Part shown: positions 54,316 to 63,213 of the stretch, piece by piece | Layout: each line of letters opens with the position of its first letter | Numbering within the stretch: position 1 is the stretch's first letter | Assembly: GCF_014837155.1 (NCBI RefSeq) | Contig: NZ_JACYHA010000011.1 | Span: 62,001 to 126,000, forward strand | DNA: 64,000 nt | From: Litchfieldia stipae | GTDB taxonomy: Bacteria; Bacillota; Bacilli; Bacillales; Bacillaceae_L | Reading direction: 5' to 3' | The notes under the pieces: generated by a model | Databases searched by the model: none | What the model was told of the DNA's origin: nothing | What the model saw: the letters and a program-made list of their open reading frames with translations, nothing else | Program-made: the position numbers and the translations under genes

Positions 54316-54684
54316 ATGGAAGCCTTAACAGAATACATAGCTACAATTGATGAACCGCAGCATCGCGAGCGAGTGGAAGAGATTTTCGCATGGATTTCAG
54401 AGAAATTTCCTACATTGAAGGCAGAGATTAAATGGAACCAGCCTATGTTTACAGATCATGGCACGTATATCATCGGTTTTTCCACGGCTAAGCAGCATAT
54501 GAGTGTGGCACCGGAGGAAGTAGGTATGACCCATTTTGCAGATGATATCACAGAAGCGGGTTATAGCATGACCAAAGGCTTGTTTCGAATTCGATGGAAG
54601 GATCAAGTAAATTACGATCTACTTGAGAAGATGATTTCGTTTAATATTCAAGATAAGGCCGATTGTACAACATTTTGGAGATAA
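54316..54684 (+). CDS. DUF1801/frataxin-like iron chaperone family protein
   Basis: A 122-residue protein ([20 protein letters not shown] followed by [16 protein letters not shown]). It matches the DUF1801 family of B. subtilis YdhG (Fra), a frataxin-like intracellular iron chaperone. TAGGAGGAATAG precedes the ATG. It lies 19 bases after the lipoprotein gene. The function is by family only. Confidence 0.8.
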   Translation: MEALTEYIATIDEPQHRERVEEIFAWISEKFPTLKAEIKWNQPMFTDHGTYIIGFSTAKQHMSVAPEEVGMTHFADDITEAGYSMTKGLFRIRWKDQVNYDLLEKMISFNIQDKADCTTFWR

Positions 54685-54759
54685 AGTGTCCCTGAGTTAG
54701 CATGGAAATTTCTTGTCAACTTGGGGCTTTTTTGTGAGTGTTATATTCGTAGAGAAGGG

Positions 54760-54789
54760 AGCGTCTATCATGAGTGGAGACGCTTTTTC
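54760..54789 (+). terminator. Terminator after the DUF1801 gene
   Basis: Arms AGCGTCT and AGACGCT, then TTTTT. Confidence 0.8.
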
Positions 54790-54851
54790 ATGTATAGTAA
54801 ATAAATAAGACCAAACGCTTTTCGTAGAGAAGATGAAAGGAGGCTATCGAA

Positions 54852-55688
54852 ATCGAACTTTTAGCATTGTATTATAAAAAATATACCCATTCCATCAAGG
54901 CATCAGATTATGTTGAATGGGCAAATCAACATTTATATATGGATGTTCTAGAAATAAAGAAGTTAGCCAGTATGTCTATCGACGAACATTTAAATCTGTT
55001 TGAAATAGAAGAGATGTTCTCAGCTGCTATGAAGGTGTTGCAGCGAGAAGTTCCTTCTGAGGAGGAATGTATTAAGTATCATGTAAACAATCTGCATTCG
55101 CAATTATTAAGTCCAACAGAGAATGCAGTGTCAATCGTAACTGAAATCTATAGGACTACAATTAATCATGGTCTCTTCGAGGAACAGATGAATTGGCAGG
55201 AAATCAGTGATGCAATTGATGATTTTCAGTACGGGGATAATCAGCAGGGCTACACAGCGGACAAGATAAATGGAATGATTATCTCACACGCACGTAAGCT
55301 ATGGCATACAAAAATAAGTGATATACAGTTTGATAGAATAATTGGACAAACAGTAACTACGATTGATCCAGAGGTTCATTTCATGATGCAGCTTGAGAAA
55401 GGAGCGATTATAATTGAATGTCCTTGGAGAATTCGAAATAAAGATGGAATTGTAATAGGGGAAACAGATATTCAATCGAATCAAAGGCAATGGAAAACAG
55501 TGAAAGAGTTGTTTGTTGGTCAAACCATTGAAGATGTGACGTTATTTGAACAAATTCCACTTCTTATCGTCCAAATTGGAGATGTCTTTTTGGATGTCTT
55601 TCATGCGAGCTCCTGCTTTGATGGCTGGACGATAACCAATGATGATGATTTCTACATATTTTCAATGCACGGTGGAGATATTGCCTGA
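54852..55688 (+). CDS. Unknown 278-residue protein, apparent AUC start
   Basis: The frame is open from just before AAAGGAGG (54836-54843). The first standard start is TTG 54867, 23 bases away, while ATC 54852 is eight bases from the ribosome site. The N-terminal half (DYVEWANQHLYMDVLEIKKL) is helical. The C-terminal part from about residue 150 (IQFDRIIGQTVTTIDPEVHF MMQLEKGAII ... DVFHASSCFDGW) looks like a separate beta domain. I do not recognise the family with certainty. Confidence 0.6.
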   Translation: MELLALYYKKYTHSIKASDYVEWANQHLYMDVLEIKKLASMSIDEHLNLFEIEEMFSAAMKVLQREVPSEEECIKYHVNNLHSQLLSPTENAVSIVTEIYRTTINHGLFEEQMNWQEISDAIDDFQYGDNQQGYTADKINGMIISHARKLWHTKISDIQFDRIIGQTVTTIDPEVHFMMQLEKGAIIIECPWRIRNKDGIVIGETDIQSNQRQWKTVKELFVGQTIEDVTLFEQIPLLIVQIGDVFLDVFHASSCFDGWTITNDDDFYIFSMHGGDIA

Positions 55689-55717
55689 TGTGAAAAGATA
55701 GGTAGGACGCGGATGAC

Positions 55718-55740
55718 AAAGCTCGCGAAATGCGAGCTTT
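55718..55740. terminator. Bidirectional terminator
   Basis: Perfect arms AAAGCTCGC and GCGAGCTTT with a five-base loop between two convergent genes; it touches the GNAT stop codon. Confidence 0.85.
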
Positions 55741-56224
55741 ATAACGTTAAAACCATTCTTACCGTTTTTAAGATGTGGCCATCAAAATCGTCATCAAATT
55801 CTGAGACAACTTCAAAACCCTTTGCCTCATAAAATGTCTTTCCAATTGTATTGTCTCTTTCCACATTAATATAGATTTCCTTCACACCCTCTAAGTGGCG
55901 AATTCCTTCGTTCAATAAGGATGTTCCTACACCTTTTCCTTGAAATTCTGGATATAAGTAAATTGCCCCTAGCTCTACTTTGCCAGCTTCATTTACTGGA
56001 GAGTAGTTAGCAAAGCCGACGATTTTTCCGTCTGCTTCAGCAACAAATAGGATAGATCGATTTAAACGTCTGAGCATCATTTCATCATTATAGGCAGAGT
56101 TCAAGAAATTCTCTTGAATCTTAGCTGGAATAATGCCGTCATACGTGGCATTCCAGCTGGTTCTTGCTACATGTTGTACGTACTGAATGTCTTCTTCTTG
56201 CATTCTTCGAATCACTAATTCCAT
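55739..56224 (-). CDS. GNAT acetyltransferase
   Basis: A 161-residue acetyltransferase. IRRMQEEDIQYVQHVARTSW opens it, VELGAIYLYPEFQGKGVGTS is the acetyl-CoA loop (Q-G-K-G-V-G), and NVERDNTIGKTFYEAKGFEV is motif B. ATG 56224 follows AAGGGCGTGA; a longer frame adds no family-like sequence. The substrate is unknown. Confidence 0.88.
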   Translation of the reverse strand: MELVIRRMQEEDIQYVQHVARTSWNATYDGIIPAKIQENFLNSAYNDEMMLRRLNRSILFVAEADGKIVGFANYSPVNEAGKVELGAIYLYPEFQGKGVGTSLLNEGIRHLEGVKEIYINVERDNTIGKTFYEAKGFEVVSEFDDDFDGHILKTVRMVLTL

Positions 56225-56405
56225 TCTTATCACGCCCTTAGCATCCCTTTGAATTCCGATAATTTTAAATAGTATATCATTTATCACTATAGAAAACACG
56301 TCATTAATGTATTTCTGAATTATTTGGAAAAATAACTTGTGCTTTTGACCTCTAATTCATTAAAATGGGTAACAGTATAGATAACTAAAAGGTGGAGTTT
56401 CATTC

Positions 56406-57350
56406 ATGAATAGACATAGAGGGATATTACTTGTGATTACGGGAGCGATATTTTGGGGGATTGGTGGAACTGTTGCCAAAAAGCTTTTTCAGGACTATCA
56501 AATCGATATCAATTGGTTGGTCACGATTCGTCTGCTTATAGCCGGTTTACTACTATTAGGAATTCAATTTATTAAAAAGGATCGTTCTCAAATCTTTGGG
56601 ATTTGGAAAAACGGAAGAACAGCGATTCATTTATTGATTTTCGGGCTACTGGGAATGCTTGCAGTGCAATATACATATATGGCATCCATTAAACATGGGA
56701 ATGCTGCTGTAGCAACATTATTACAGTATTTAGCTCCTGTGATGATTATCGTATATTTGATTCTCCGCAAACAGTCGGTTCTAACAAGAAAGGATTTAGT
56801 GACTGTTTCTTTGGCATTGATCGGTAGCTTTTTCTTACTAACAAATGGTTCTATGTCTCAATTATCTGTGCCAACACTAGCGATTGTATGGGGTGTTTTA
56901 TCTGGAGTTGCTCTAGCATTCTATACATTATATGCTGTTCCATTATTGAAGGAGTATGATTCCCTTGTAGTTGTCGGCTGGGCGATGATCATCGGGGGTG
57001 TGGCTTTAAGTTTTGTACATCCAGCATGGCAAATGGATTTTAGGAGCTTAACGCTTGAAGCTTATGTATATTTAATCTTTGTTATTATCTTTGGAACGAT
57101 GCTTGCATTTTGGTTCTATATTGAGAGCTTGCAAAGTCTTCTTCCAAAAGAAACGAGTTTACTAGGTAGCATTGAACCACTTGCTGCTGTCGTAACAACT
57201 GTCTTTTGGTTGAAAGAACCATTTGGTCTTTTTCAATGGGTGGGTACAGCATGTATTATCGGAATGATTTTATTTTTGGCCTTGAAGAAAGAGGGTTCGG
57301 TTAAGTCGAAGCGTCCGCCTAAAAATGAAAAGCCCCTTCAGGTAAGTTGA
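56406..57350 (+). CDS. EamA-family (DMT) transporter
   Basis: A 314-residue protein with about ten membrane segments in two EamA repeats. [20 protein letters not shown] opens the first and [20 protein letters not shown] the second, with [20 protein letters not shown] near the end. It ends in a basic cytosolic tail. It likely exports a metabolite or amino acid. AAAGGTGGAG precedes the ATG. Confidence 0.9.
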   Translation: MNRHRGILLVITGAIFWGIGGTVAKKLFQDYQIDINWLVTIRLLIAGLLLLGIQFIKKDRSQIFGIWKNGRTAIHLLIFGLLGMLAVQYTYMASIKHGNAAVATLLQYLAPVMIIVYLILRKQSVLTRKDLVTVSLALIGSFFLLTNGSMSQLSVPTLAIVWGVLSGVALAFYTLYAVPLLKEYDSLVVVGWAMIIGGVALSFVHPAWQMDFRSLTLEAYVYLIFVIIFGTMLAFWFYIESLQSLLPKETSLLGSIEPLAAVVTTVFWLKEPFGLFQWVGTACIIGMILFLALKKEGSVKSKRPPKNEKPLQVS

Positions 57351-57357
57351 AGGGGCT
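57331..57357. terminator. Terminator shared by convergent genes
   Basis: Arms AGCCCCTTCA and TGAAGGGGCT overlap the EamA stop. On the minus strand a T-rich tract follows, so it ends the GNAT transcript too. Confidence 0.8.
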
Positions 57358-57382
57358 ATTGCTAGTTCTATATTGGTACTGA

Positions 57383-57934
57383 TTATTGATGTAGTTTTTT
57401 CCATTCACTCGCCAGAATTCCGTAAATGATGTGGTCGACGAAGTGGTCATACAGCCATTCTGCTTGTCTGATGGTGCCTTCGTTTACAAAACCTAGTCTT
57501 TCAGGAACGCTTCTGCTTTTCTTATTCTTAACAGCAGCTCTTATTTCTACTTTGTTTAAATTCAGGGAATGTATGGCATAATCGGTTAATGCTTTCGCGA
57601 CTTTGGTCATGATTCCATTGCCTTGATAGTCTTTTCCGAGCCAATAACCGATATAGGCTGTCTTATTAGACCAATTAAGACTATTAAAGCCAGCTACGCC
57701 GACAATTTCACCATTGAATAAAATAGCAGTTGTTAAACTACTATTCTCGCTATACCCTTTTAAGGTGCCTCGGATAAACTCTTTTGTATCTTCTACATTC
57801 TGTGTGAAGTCAAGCCAAGGTAACCATTCTCTTAAATACTCTCTTGAGTTGTCTGTAAGCTCAAACACTCTGTCAGCATCAGTTAATTCAATTAATTTCA
57901 ATGAAACGTTTTCGTCAATTTTATGTATGAACAT
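57383..57934 (-). CDS. GNAT acetyltransferase, RimL type
   Basis: A 183-residue RimJ/RimL acetyltransferase. VSLKLIELTDADRVFELTDN opens it, AYIGYWLGKDYQGNGIMTKV is the acetyl-CoA loop, and NKVEIRAAVKNKKSRSVPER then LGF is the usual next motif (S replaces I before V). It resembles B. subtilis YdaF-type enzymes. A small membrane protein gene lies just upstream. Confidence 0.88.
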   Translation of the reverse strand: MFIHKIDENVSLKLIELTDADRVFELTDNSREYLREWLPWLDFTQNVEDTKEFIRGTLKGYSENSSLTTAILFNGEIVGVAGFNSLNWSNKTAYIGYWLGKDYQGNGIMTKVAKALTDYAIHSLNLNKVEIRAAVKNKKSRSVPERLGFVNEGTIRQAEWLYDHFVDHIIYGILASEWKKLHQ

Positions 57935-57945
57935 AATCTATCACC

Positions 57946-58146
57946 CTAATTTGTTATTTGTAATACGTATGTAAGGAAAAGTGGGAAAATAATAAGGAAT
58001 ACTATCGCTTGAAAAAATGTAATGATAATATCCTTTTTCCAAGGGTTATTTTTCGGGTATCGTCTAGGGAAGCGTTGAAAAACAAGAAGAACAGCCCACC
58101 AAAAGAGTAAAGAAACAAATACTTCTTGAAAACTATCAAAAAACAT
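57946..58146 (-). CDS. Small two-span membrane protein
   Basis: A 66-residue protein (MFFDSFQEVFVSLLFWWAVL) with two membrane segments and a basic loop (RFPRRYPKNNPWKKD). ATG 58146 follows AAAGGATGATATC. It ends 11 bases before the GNAT gene on the same strand, so the two may be co-transcribed. No family recognised. Confidence 0.6.
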   Translation of the reverse strand: MFFDSFQEVFVSLLFWWAVLLVFQRFPRRYPKNNPWKKDIIITFFQAIVFLIIFPLFLTYVLQITN

Positions 58147-58256
58147 AGATATCATCCTTTATCTAGCTTTTTCCTAATATTAGCATAATTCGGTGTACTA
58201 GTCTGTTATTTTTTTGTAGGATGAGGGAATAGTGAGAAGAAAGTGGGGAAATTCGT

Positions 58257-58721
58257 ATGGAATGTAAAAGCGTGTTGCATCAGATCGAGGTTGCTATGAA
58301 TACGATTATTGAAATTGTTGATCAGTTAGAGGAAAAGGATTTAAAGAAAAGACCGACTGTAAATAAACACTCTGTTGGGGAACTGCTGGAGCATATAGCT
58401 GTGATATGTGAAGCAGATTGGCGGATTTCAAATGAAGCAACGGAAGAGGAAATGAGTGCTTTTTACTCAGGTGTCTCCTATCATACGATTGATTTAATAA
58501 AAGAAGGTTTGCGTGATCATTTTGAGGCGTTAAAAGAGAACTATATGAATCTGTCTGAAGAGAAATTGGTGCAAGAAACCACGGCGTATTGGGGAGTAAC
58601 CTATACGAGATACGAATGGTTGTTAGAAATTTTGGCACATCTCTACCATCATAGAGGCCAATTACATGCAATACTGGTTCATTGCTATAACAAAGATCCG
58701 AACATTTTAATGTTTGAATAA
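58257..58721 (+). CDS. DinB-family protein
   Basis: A 154-residue DinB/YfiT-like four-helix bundle. NKHSVGELLEHIAVICEADW and ILAHLYHHRGQLHAILVHCY hold the three metal-binding histidines in the normal positions. It is the second DinB protein in the window and is only distantly similar to the other. GAAGAAAGTGGGGAA lies before the ATG. The substrate is unknown. Confidence 0.85.
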   Translation: MECKSVLHQIEVAMNTIIEIVDQLEEKDLKKRPTVNKHSVGELLEHIAVICEADWRISNEATEEEMSAFYSGVSYHTIDLIKEGLRDHFEALKENYMNLSEEKLVQETTAYWGVTYTRYEWLLEILAHLYHHRGQLHAILVHCYNKDPNILMFE

Positions 58722-58791
58722 TAATAAGTTATCTTTTGGCATGGAAGAGGACTTTTTCGCTTGGGGAAACGTTCAAAATGTATATCGAATG

Positions 58792-58824
58792 AAAAATCCT
58801 TCACACTAATGATGAAGGATTTTT
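58792..58824. terminator. Terminator after the DinB gene
   Basis: Perfect arms AAAAATCCTTCA and TGAAGGATTTTT with a nine-base loop. It can act in both directions. Confidence 0.85.
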
Positions 58825-58870
58825 GATGTGACAAAGTACTTGCTTTTTTAATTAGAATCGTATTTAATAT

Positions 58871-58897
58871 CATTATGGATAAAAAGAATCCATAATG
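58871..58897. promoter_or_regulatory. Likely operator of the Rrf2 gene
   Basis: Perfect arms CATTATGGAT and ATCCATAATG separated by seven bases, about 45 bases before the start codon. TATAATGGAT repeats the half-site at 58911-58920 and contains a -10-like TATAAT. This suggests autoregulation. Confidence 0.7.
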
Positions 58898-58940
58898 GAT
58901 GATTGTTATATATAATGGATATTGAAAGAGGTGTTTGGTA

Positions 58941-59441
58941 TTGCAATTAACTAAAGGGGTTGAACAGGCTGCCTGTATTCTGATTTTTTTAGCGACGCAG
59001 GAATCAAGTGAGCCGTTATCGACGGATGAGATTAGTAAACGTTTAGAAGTATCTCCTTCTTATTTGAAAAAAATTACACGAAAATTAGTCGTGAAGAATA
59101 TTATTACTTCGGTTTCAGGGAATAAAGGTGGTATTGCTTTAGCAAGAAAACTGGAAGACATTACCTTACTTGATGTGATTGAAGCAATCGAGGAAATTTC
59201 AATCTTCCCAGACACGGGATTAATTAATCTTGTTTTTAAAGGTGGAAAAAATGCTGAAAAAGGAACTGACCTGCTTAGAAATGTGTTCAAAAAAGCAGAT
59301 GAATTGCTTATTCACTATTTCTCTGGCATTACCTTAGCTGAACTATTGAAGAAAGGCTTTGGTACTGACCACCTACCAGTCCTTAACTGGAATACAACCT
59401 CTCTAACGGAATATTTACAACAACAAGAACGAGGTGAGTAA
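58941..59441 (+). CDS. Rrf2-family transcriptional regulator
   Basis: A 166-residue winged-helix regulator. MQLTKGVEQAACILIFLATQ and LSTDEISKRLEVSPSYLKKI then TSVSGNKGGIALARKLEDIT are Rrf2 features. The three iron-sulfur cysteines of IscR/NsrR are absent, so it is of the YwnA/CymR-like cluster-free type. TTG 58941 follows AAAGAGGTG. It sits two bases before the exporter gene, so it probably controls it. Confidence 0.9.
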   Translation: MQLTKGVEQAACILIFLATQESSEPLSTDEISKRLEVSPSYLKKITRKLVVKNIITSVSGNKGGIALARKLEDITLLDVIEAIEEISIFPDTGLINLVFKGGKNAEKGTDLLRNVFKKADELLIHYFSGITLAELLKKGFGTDHLPVLNWNTTSLTEYLQQQERGE

Positions 59442-59442
59442 C

Positions 59443-61635
59443 ATGAATATGTTAAAAGGGGAATGGAAGAAAGTCTTAAATAATCGAATGCTCATTCTAA
59501 TGATGATTGCGATCCCGTTCATTCCGATTATTTATGCTGGTATTATCCTTAGTGCATACTGGGATCCATTTGGAAGCACTTCGAATCTGCCGGTTGCGGT
59601 GGTTAATCTTGATGAACCGTCGGAAATGGAAGGGAAAACATTAGCCATTGGTGATGAACTGGTTAACTACTTGAAAGAAAATGATAGTCTGAAGTGGTAT
59701 TTTGTCAGTCAAGAAGAAGCACAAGCGGGATTTGAGGATGGAGATTATTATATGGTGATCACCATTCCAAAGGATTTCTCGAAAAGTGCTTCAACAGTGA
59801 TGGAGGACCATCCTGAAAAAATGAGTCTTAGCTATGAAGTGAACCCAGGACGAAACTTCTTTAGCGTAACCATTAGTGAACAAGCCATGAATCGTATTAA
59901 TCAGGAAATATCCAAAACGGTAACTGAAGAATATACAAGAGTGATTTTTTCACAAATCAGCGATATGGGGGAAGGATTTGCTGAAGCTGCTGATGGAGCA
60001 GTTCAAATCAATGATGGGGTTGAACAACTACAGGCTGGAAATAGAGAAATCACAGAAAATCTTAGCAAGCTTGCTTCAAGCATCTTAACCTTTAAAAATG
60101 GTGTTGATACCATACAAGTGGGAGTTGGAAGTTTTATTGAAGGAGCAAATGAACTTTATTCTGGAGCAAGCCAATTAAATGAGGGGATTACTCAATATAC
60201 AGATGGTATCGAGCAGCTGCATGAAAAATCGGTGGTTTTAATAGACGAAGAAAATGGAGTTCCAAAGCTTGCACAGGGTCAACAAACGCTAAATAGTGCG
60301 TTAAATGAGTTAGCCACTGGTAGTCAGAATCTTACGAACGGGTTAAATCAATTGAATCAACAATTACCTTCACAGAGTGAAATCACACAGCTGACAGAAG
60401 GCTTATCATCGATTCAGCAAGCAATCAATCAATTGCAGCAGGCTGCTAGTCAGTCAGGGGCTTCACCTGAATTGATTGCTCAAATTAACACGTTGACGGC
60501 TGTTGTTAATCAGGTACAACCAAAAGCAATCGGTGCAATTGGGGGGTATCAAACGATTAGCCAGGTGTTAGCTGGTGATAATGGTATGATTCAAGGGTCT
60601 GAGAAGTTAGCTGCTGGAATGAATCAGGCTGTGAGTGGAAGTGATGTGTTAACTTCAGCTACTGCCAATTTAAATAACCAGTTACCTCAGTTAGTAGGTG
60701 CCATTGATCAACTTGATTCAAAGTCATCAGACCTTAAAGATGGATCAGCCCAGCTTGTCCAAGGAATCGATACCCTATCTAGTAAATTACCTGTGCTAAA
60801 AAATGGTGTTTCACAGCTTGCTGATGGCGCCACTCAATTACATGATGGAGCTAGTAAGCTTACAGAAGGTTCATCAGAATTAGGTGAAGGGATATTGACC
60901 TTGCATGATGGGACCGGGGAACTAGCAGAAAAGCTTGCTGAGGGTGCTGATACGGTAGAAAGTATTCAGACAACAGATGAAAATTATGACATGCTCGTAT
61001 CACCGGTTACCTTGAAAGAGGCTAAAACCAATGAGGTACCAAACTACGGACACGCATTGGCTCCAATGTTTATTTCACTCGGATTATATATTGGTGCCTT
61101 GGCATTCAATATGATTTTCCCATTACGTGAAACAACAACAAGCCCAACATCAGGTCTTGCATGGTGGATTAGTAAGTTTTCATTAGGTGTCGTACCCGCA
61201 GTTGCTGGGGCTTTAATACTTGATACGATTGTTAGATACGGGATGGGATTAGAGGTACAGAATATCGGCCAGTTTGTTCTCATATCTGTATTAGCTTCAT
61301 TGACGTACATGTTCTTCCTTATGTTATTAGTGATTCTATTAGGAAATCCAGGGCGATTTATCGCCATGATCCTCCTAGTCTTGCAGCTTGGATCTAGCGG
61401 AGGAATGTTCCCAATTGCTTTACAGAATGATTTCTTCCATGCGATTAATCCTTATATGCCAATGACCTATGTAATCTATGGTTTAAGGGAAGCAATGACC
61501 GGTTCACTTGGAAATGATCTATTCATCAGAAGCGTACTCATGCTTGTCGGATGTATTGTCATTTTCAACGCTCTATTGTTCCTGTTCTTGCATGTGAAGA
61601 ATAAACGTGGTCAACAAATAGCTACTGAAAATTAA
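59443..61635 (+). CDS. YhgE/Pip-domain membrane protein (ABC-2 type exporter)
   Basis: A 730-residue protein. One membrane segment near residues 15-40 (LILMMIAIPFIPIIYAGIIL) is followed by a long extracellular region with heptad-like repeats (DGVEQLQAGNREITENLSKL, ELYSGASQLNEGITQYTDGI, DGATQLHDGASKLTEGSSEL). About five or six segments of ABC-2 type (ALAPMFISLGLYIGALAFNM ... GMFPIALQNDFFHAINPYMP) close it. Relatives are the YhgE/Pip phage-infection-type proteins and type VII-associated components. CGAGGTGAG precedes ATG 59443. It is in an operon with the Rrf2 gene. Confidence 0.92.
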   Translation: MNMLKGEWKKVLNNRMLILMMIAIPFIPIIYAGIILSAYWDPFGSTSNLPVAVVNLDEPSEMEGKTLAIGDELVNYLKENDSLKWYFVSQEEAQAGFEDGDYYMVITIPKDFSKSASTVMEDHPEKMSLSYEVNPGRNFFSVTISEQAMNRINQEISKTVTEEYTRVIFSQISDMGEGFAEAADGAVQINDGVEQLQAGNREITENLSKLASSILTFKNGVDTIQVGVGSFIEGANELYSGASQLNEGITQYTDGIEQLHEKSVVLIDEENGVPKLAQGQQTLNSALNELATGSQNLTNGLNQLNQQLPSQSEITQLTEGLSSIQQAINQLQQAASQSGASPELIAQINTLTAVVNQVQPKAIGAIGGYQTISQVLAGDNGMIQGSEKLAAGMNQAVSGSDVLTSATANLNNQLPQLVGAIDQLDSKSSDLKDGSAQLVQGIDTLSSKLPVLKNGVSQLADGATQLHDGASKLTEGSSELGEGILTLHDGTGELAEKLAEGADTVESIQTTDENYDMLVSPVTLKEAKTNEVPNYGHALAPMFISLGLYIGALAFNMIFPLRETTTSPTSGLAWWISKFSLGVVPAVAGALILDTIVRYGMGLEVQNIGQFVLISVLASLTYMFFLMLLVILLGNPGRFIAMILLVLQLGSSGGMFPIALQNDFFHAINPYMPMTYVIYGLREAMTGSLGNDLFIRSVLMLVGCIVIFNALLFLFLHVKNKRGQQIATEN

Positions 61636-61640
61636 TAATA

Positions 61641-61684
61641 CAAATGAGGCATCGAGTGAAATCGGTGTCTTATTTGTTTAATTT
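61641..61684 (+). terminator. Terminator after the YhgE gene
   Basis: CAAATGAGGCATCGA pairs with TCGGTGTCTTATTTG over 15 positions (three G-U) and is followed by TTTAATTT. Confidence 0.75.
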
Positions 61685-61798
61685 GTGACCACTTTTTTCT
61701 GAAAATATTGTAAAATTGAGGGTGGATTGATTTAATCAAGAGTATTAAGCGAGTGGACCATGTAAGAGCCTTGAAAATTCAGTGTTAAGGAGCAATCC

Positions 61799-62344
61799 AT
61801 GGATAAAAACATCTATATTATTAGACATTGTGAAGCAAAGGGACAATCATCTGATTCATCATTAACAGAAAATGGGTTTGTACAAGCAGATCAACTATCA
61901 GATTTTCTAATTGATAGAAAGGTAGATCGAATCATTTCCAGTCCTTGTTTGAGAGCGATTCAAACGATCACACCTTTTGCTGAGGCTAGAAAGATCGAAA
62001 TTGAACTAGACCCCCGATTAACGGAACGGATGCTGAGTACCACCTTTTTTCCAGATTGGATGGATAAACTTGAAGCAACATTTGTTGCTATGAATCTAAA
62101 GTATGAAGGCGGAGAATCTAGTAATGAAGCCAAAAAGCGTATTGTAGAGGTGATCGAAGAAATGATAGAAAATGATGATGAATATACTATCATCGTCGCC
62201 CATGGTGGAATTATCTCTTTATTATTAAACTACTATGACAAAAACTTTGGGTTTGAACAATGGAAAACCTTAAGTAATCCAGACGTGTTTCGATTAAAAA
62301 TATCAGATGCCGCTTATGATATAAAGCGTATATGGAAAGATTAA
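61799..62344 (+). CDS. Histidine phosphatase-family protein
   Basis: A 181-residue phosphatase of the phosphoglycerate-mutase fold. IYIIRHCEAKGQSSDSSLTE has the RHC/G-type motif, DRIISSPCLRAIQTITPFAE the second basic site, and TIIVAHGGIISLLLNYY the second catalytic histidine. The H-x-E order is the normal one. GGAGC lies before the ATG. Substrate not known. Confidence 0.9.
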   Translation: MDKNIYIIRHCEAKGQSSDSSLTENGFVQADQLSDFLIDRKVDRIISSPCLRAIQTITPFAEARKIEIELDPRLTERMLSTTFFPDWMDKLEATFVAMNLKYEGGESSNEAKKRIVEVIEEMIENDDEYTIIVAHGGIISLLLNYYDKNFGFEQWKTLSNPDVFRLKISDAAYDIKRIWKD

Positions 62345-62520
62345 TATATTTGTGAAGGAATTTGGAAATAAATCAATAAGCAATTGACAAAAGACTAAAA
62401 AGGGAGTATTTTGTGGGTAGATTTATTATTTTTATTTATTTCTGAGTATTTGATATTCGTTGTATCAAATTTAAGTGGAAGACACATTCTATAACTAGTC
62501 TTCCTTTATTTTTGGACACT

Positions 62521-62539
62521 AATGACCAGTTTGGTCATT
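62521..62539. promoter_or_regulatory. Palindrome upstream of the TetR gene (likely operator)
   Basis: AATGACCA and TGGTCATT with a three-base centre is a perfect palindrome of TetR-operator type about 50 bases before the start. A weaker ATGATCA-containing half-site lies just after it. Confidence 0.75.
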
Positions 62540-62588
62540 TTGTAACGTGGAATGATCAAAATGGAGAATCGCAGAAAGGAGGCTCAGT

Positions 62589-63200
62589 ATGAATTCGTTA
62601 TTCAATAGTCTAAAGCCAGAGAAACAGGAGCGCATTATTAACGCTGCGCTGAAAGAATTTGTTCAAAGTGGCTTTGATAAAGCATCAACAAATGAAATCG
62701 TAAAAGAGGCTCAAATCTCTAAAGGATCATTATTTAATTATTTTCATAATAAGAAGCAGCTTTACTTTTATCTAATCGATTATGGGATGAAAGTGGTTGA
62801 GATTATCTTTGAACATATTGATCTAACTGAAACGGATCTTTTTGTAAGACTTGAAAAATTGGGATTTGAAAAGCTACAGATTCAACGAAAATATCCACAG
62901 GTATTTGATTTCCTGACTTCGTTATATCAAGAGGAGTCAGATGAGGTGAAGGCCGATATCCAAGGTAGGATTCAATTGATTCAAAAAGAAGGCTTTGCCA
63001 GAATATATGAGAATATCGACTACACCAAATTTCGCGACGACATCGATATTCAAAAAGCAATCGAAATTCTAACCTGGACAATGTACGCTTTTGGAGAAAA
63101 AGCAATCAAACAACTCATTTCTTTTGACAAAGTGGGAGAGGAATATCTTAAAGAATGGGAGAGTTATTCTCAAATATTGAAATCTAGTTTTTACAAATAA
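62589..63200 (+). CDS. TetR-family transcriptional regulator
   Basis: A 203-residue regulator. The N-terminal helix-turn-helix (RIINAALKEFVQSGFDKAST then NEIVKEAQISKGSLFNYFHN) is standard, and the rest is the ligand domain. A palindrome lies in its promoter region. It is followed 13 bases later by an ABC ATPase, which it likely controls. AAAGGAGGCTC precedes the ATG. Confidence 0.92.
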   Translation: MNSLFNSLKPEKQERIINAALKEFVQSGFDKASTNEIVKEAQISKGSLFNYFHNKKQLYFYLIDYGMKVVEIIFEHIDLTETDLFVRLEKLGFEKLQIQRKYPQVFDFLTSLYQEESDEVKADIQGRIQLIQKEGFARIYENIDYTKFRDDIDIQKAIEILTWTMYAFGEKAIKQLISFDKVGEEYLKEWESYSQILKSSFYK

Positions 63201-63213
63201 GGAGGATGAAACA

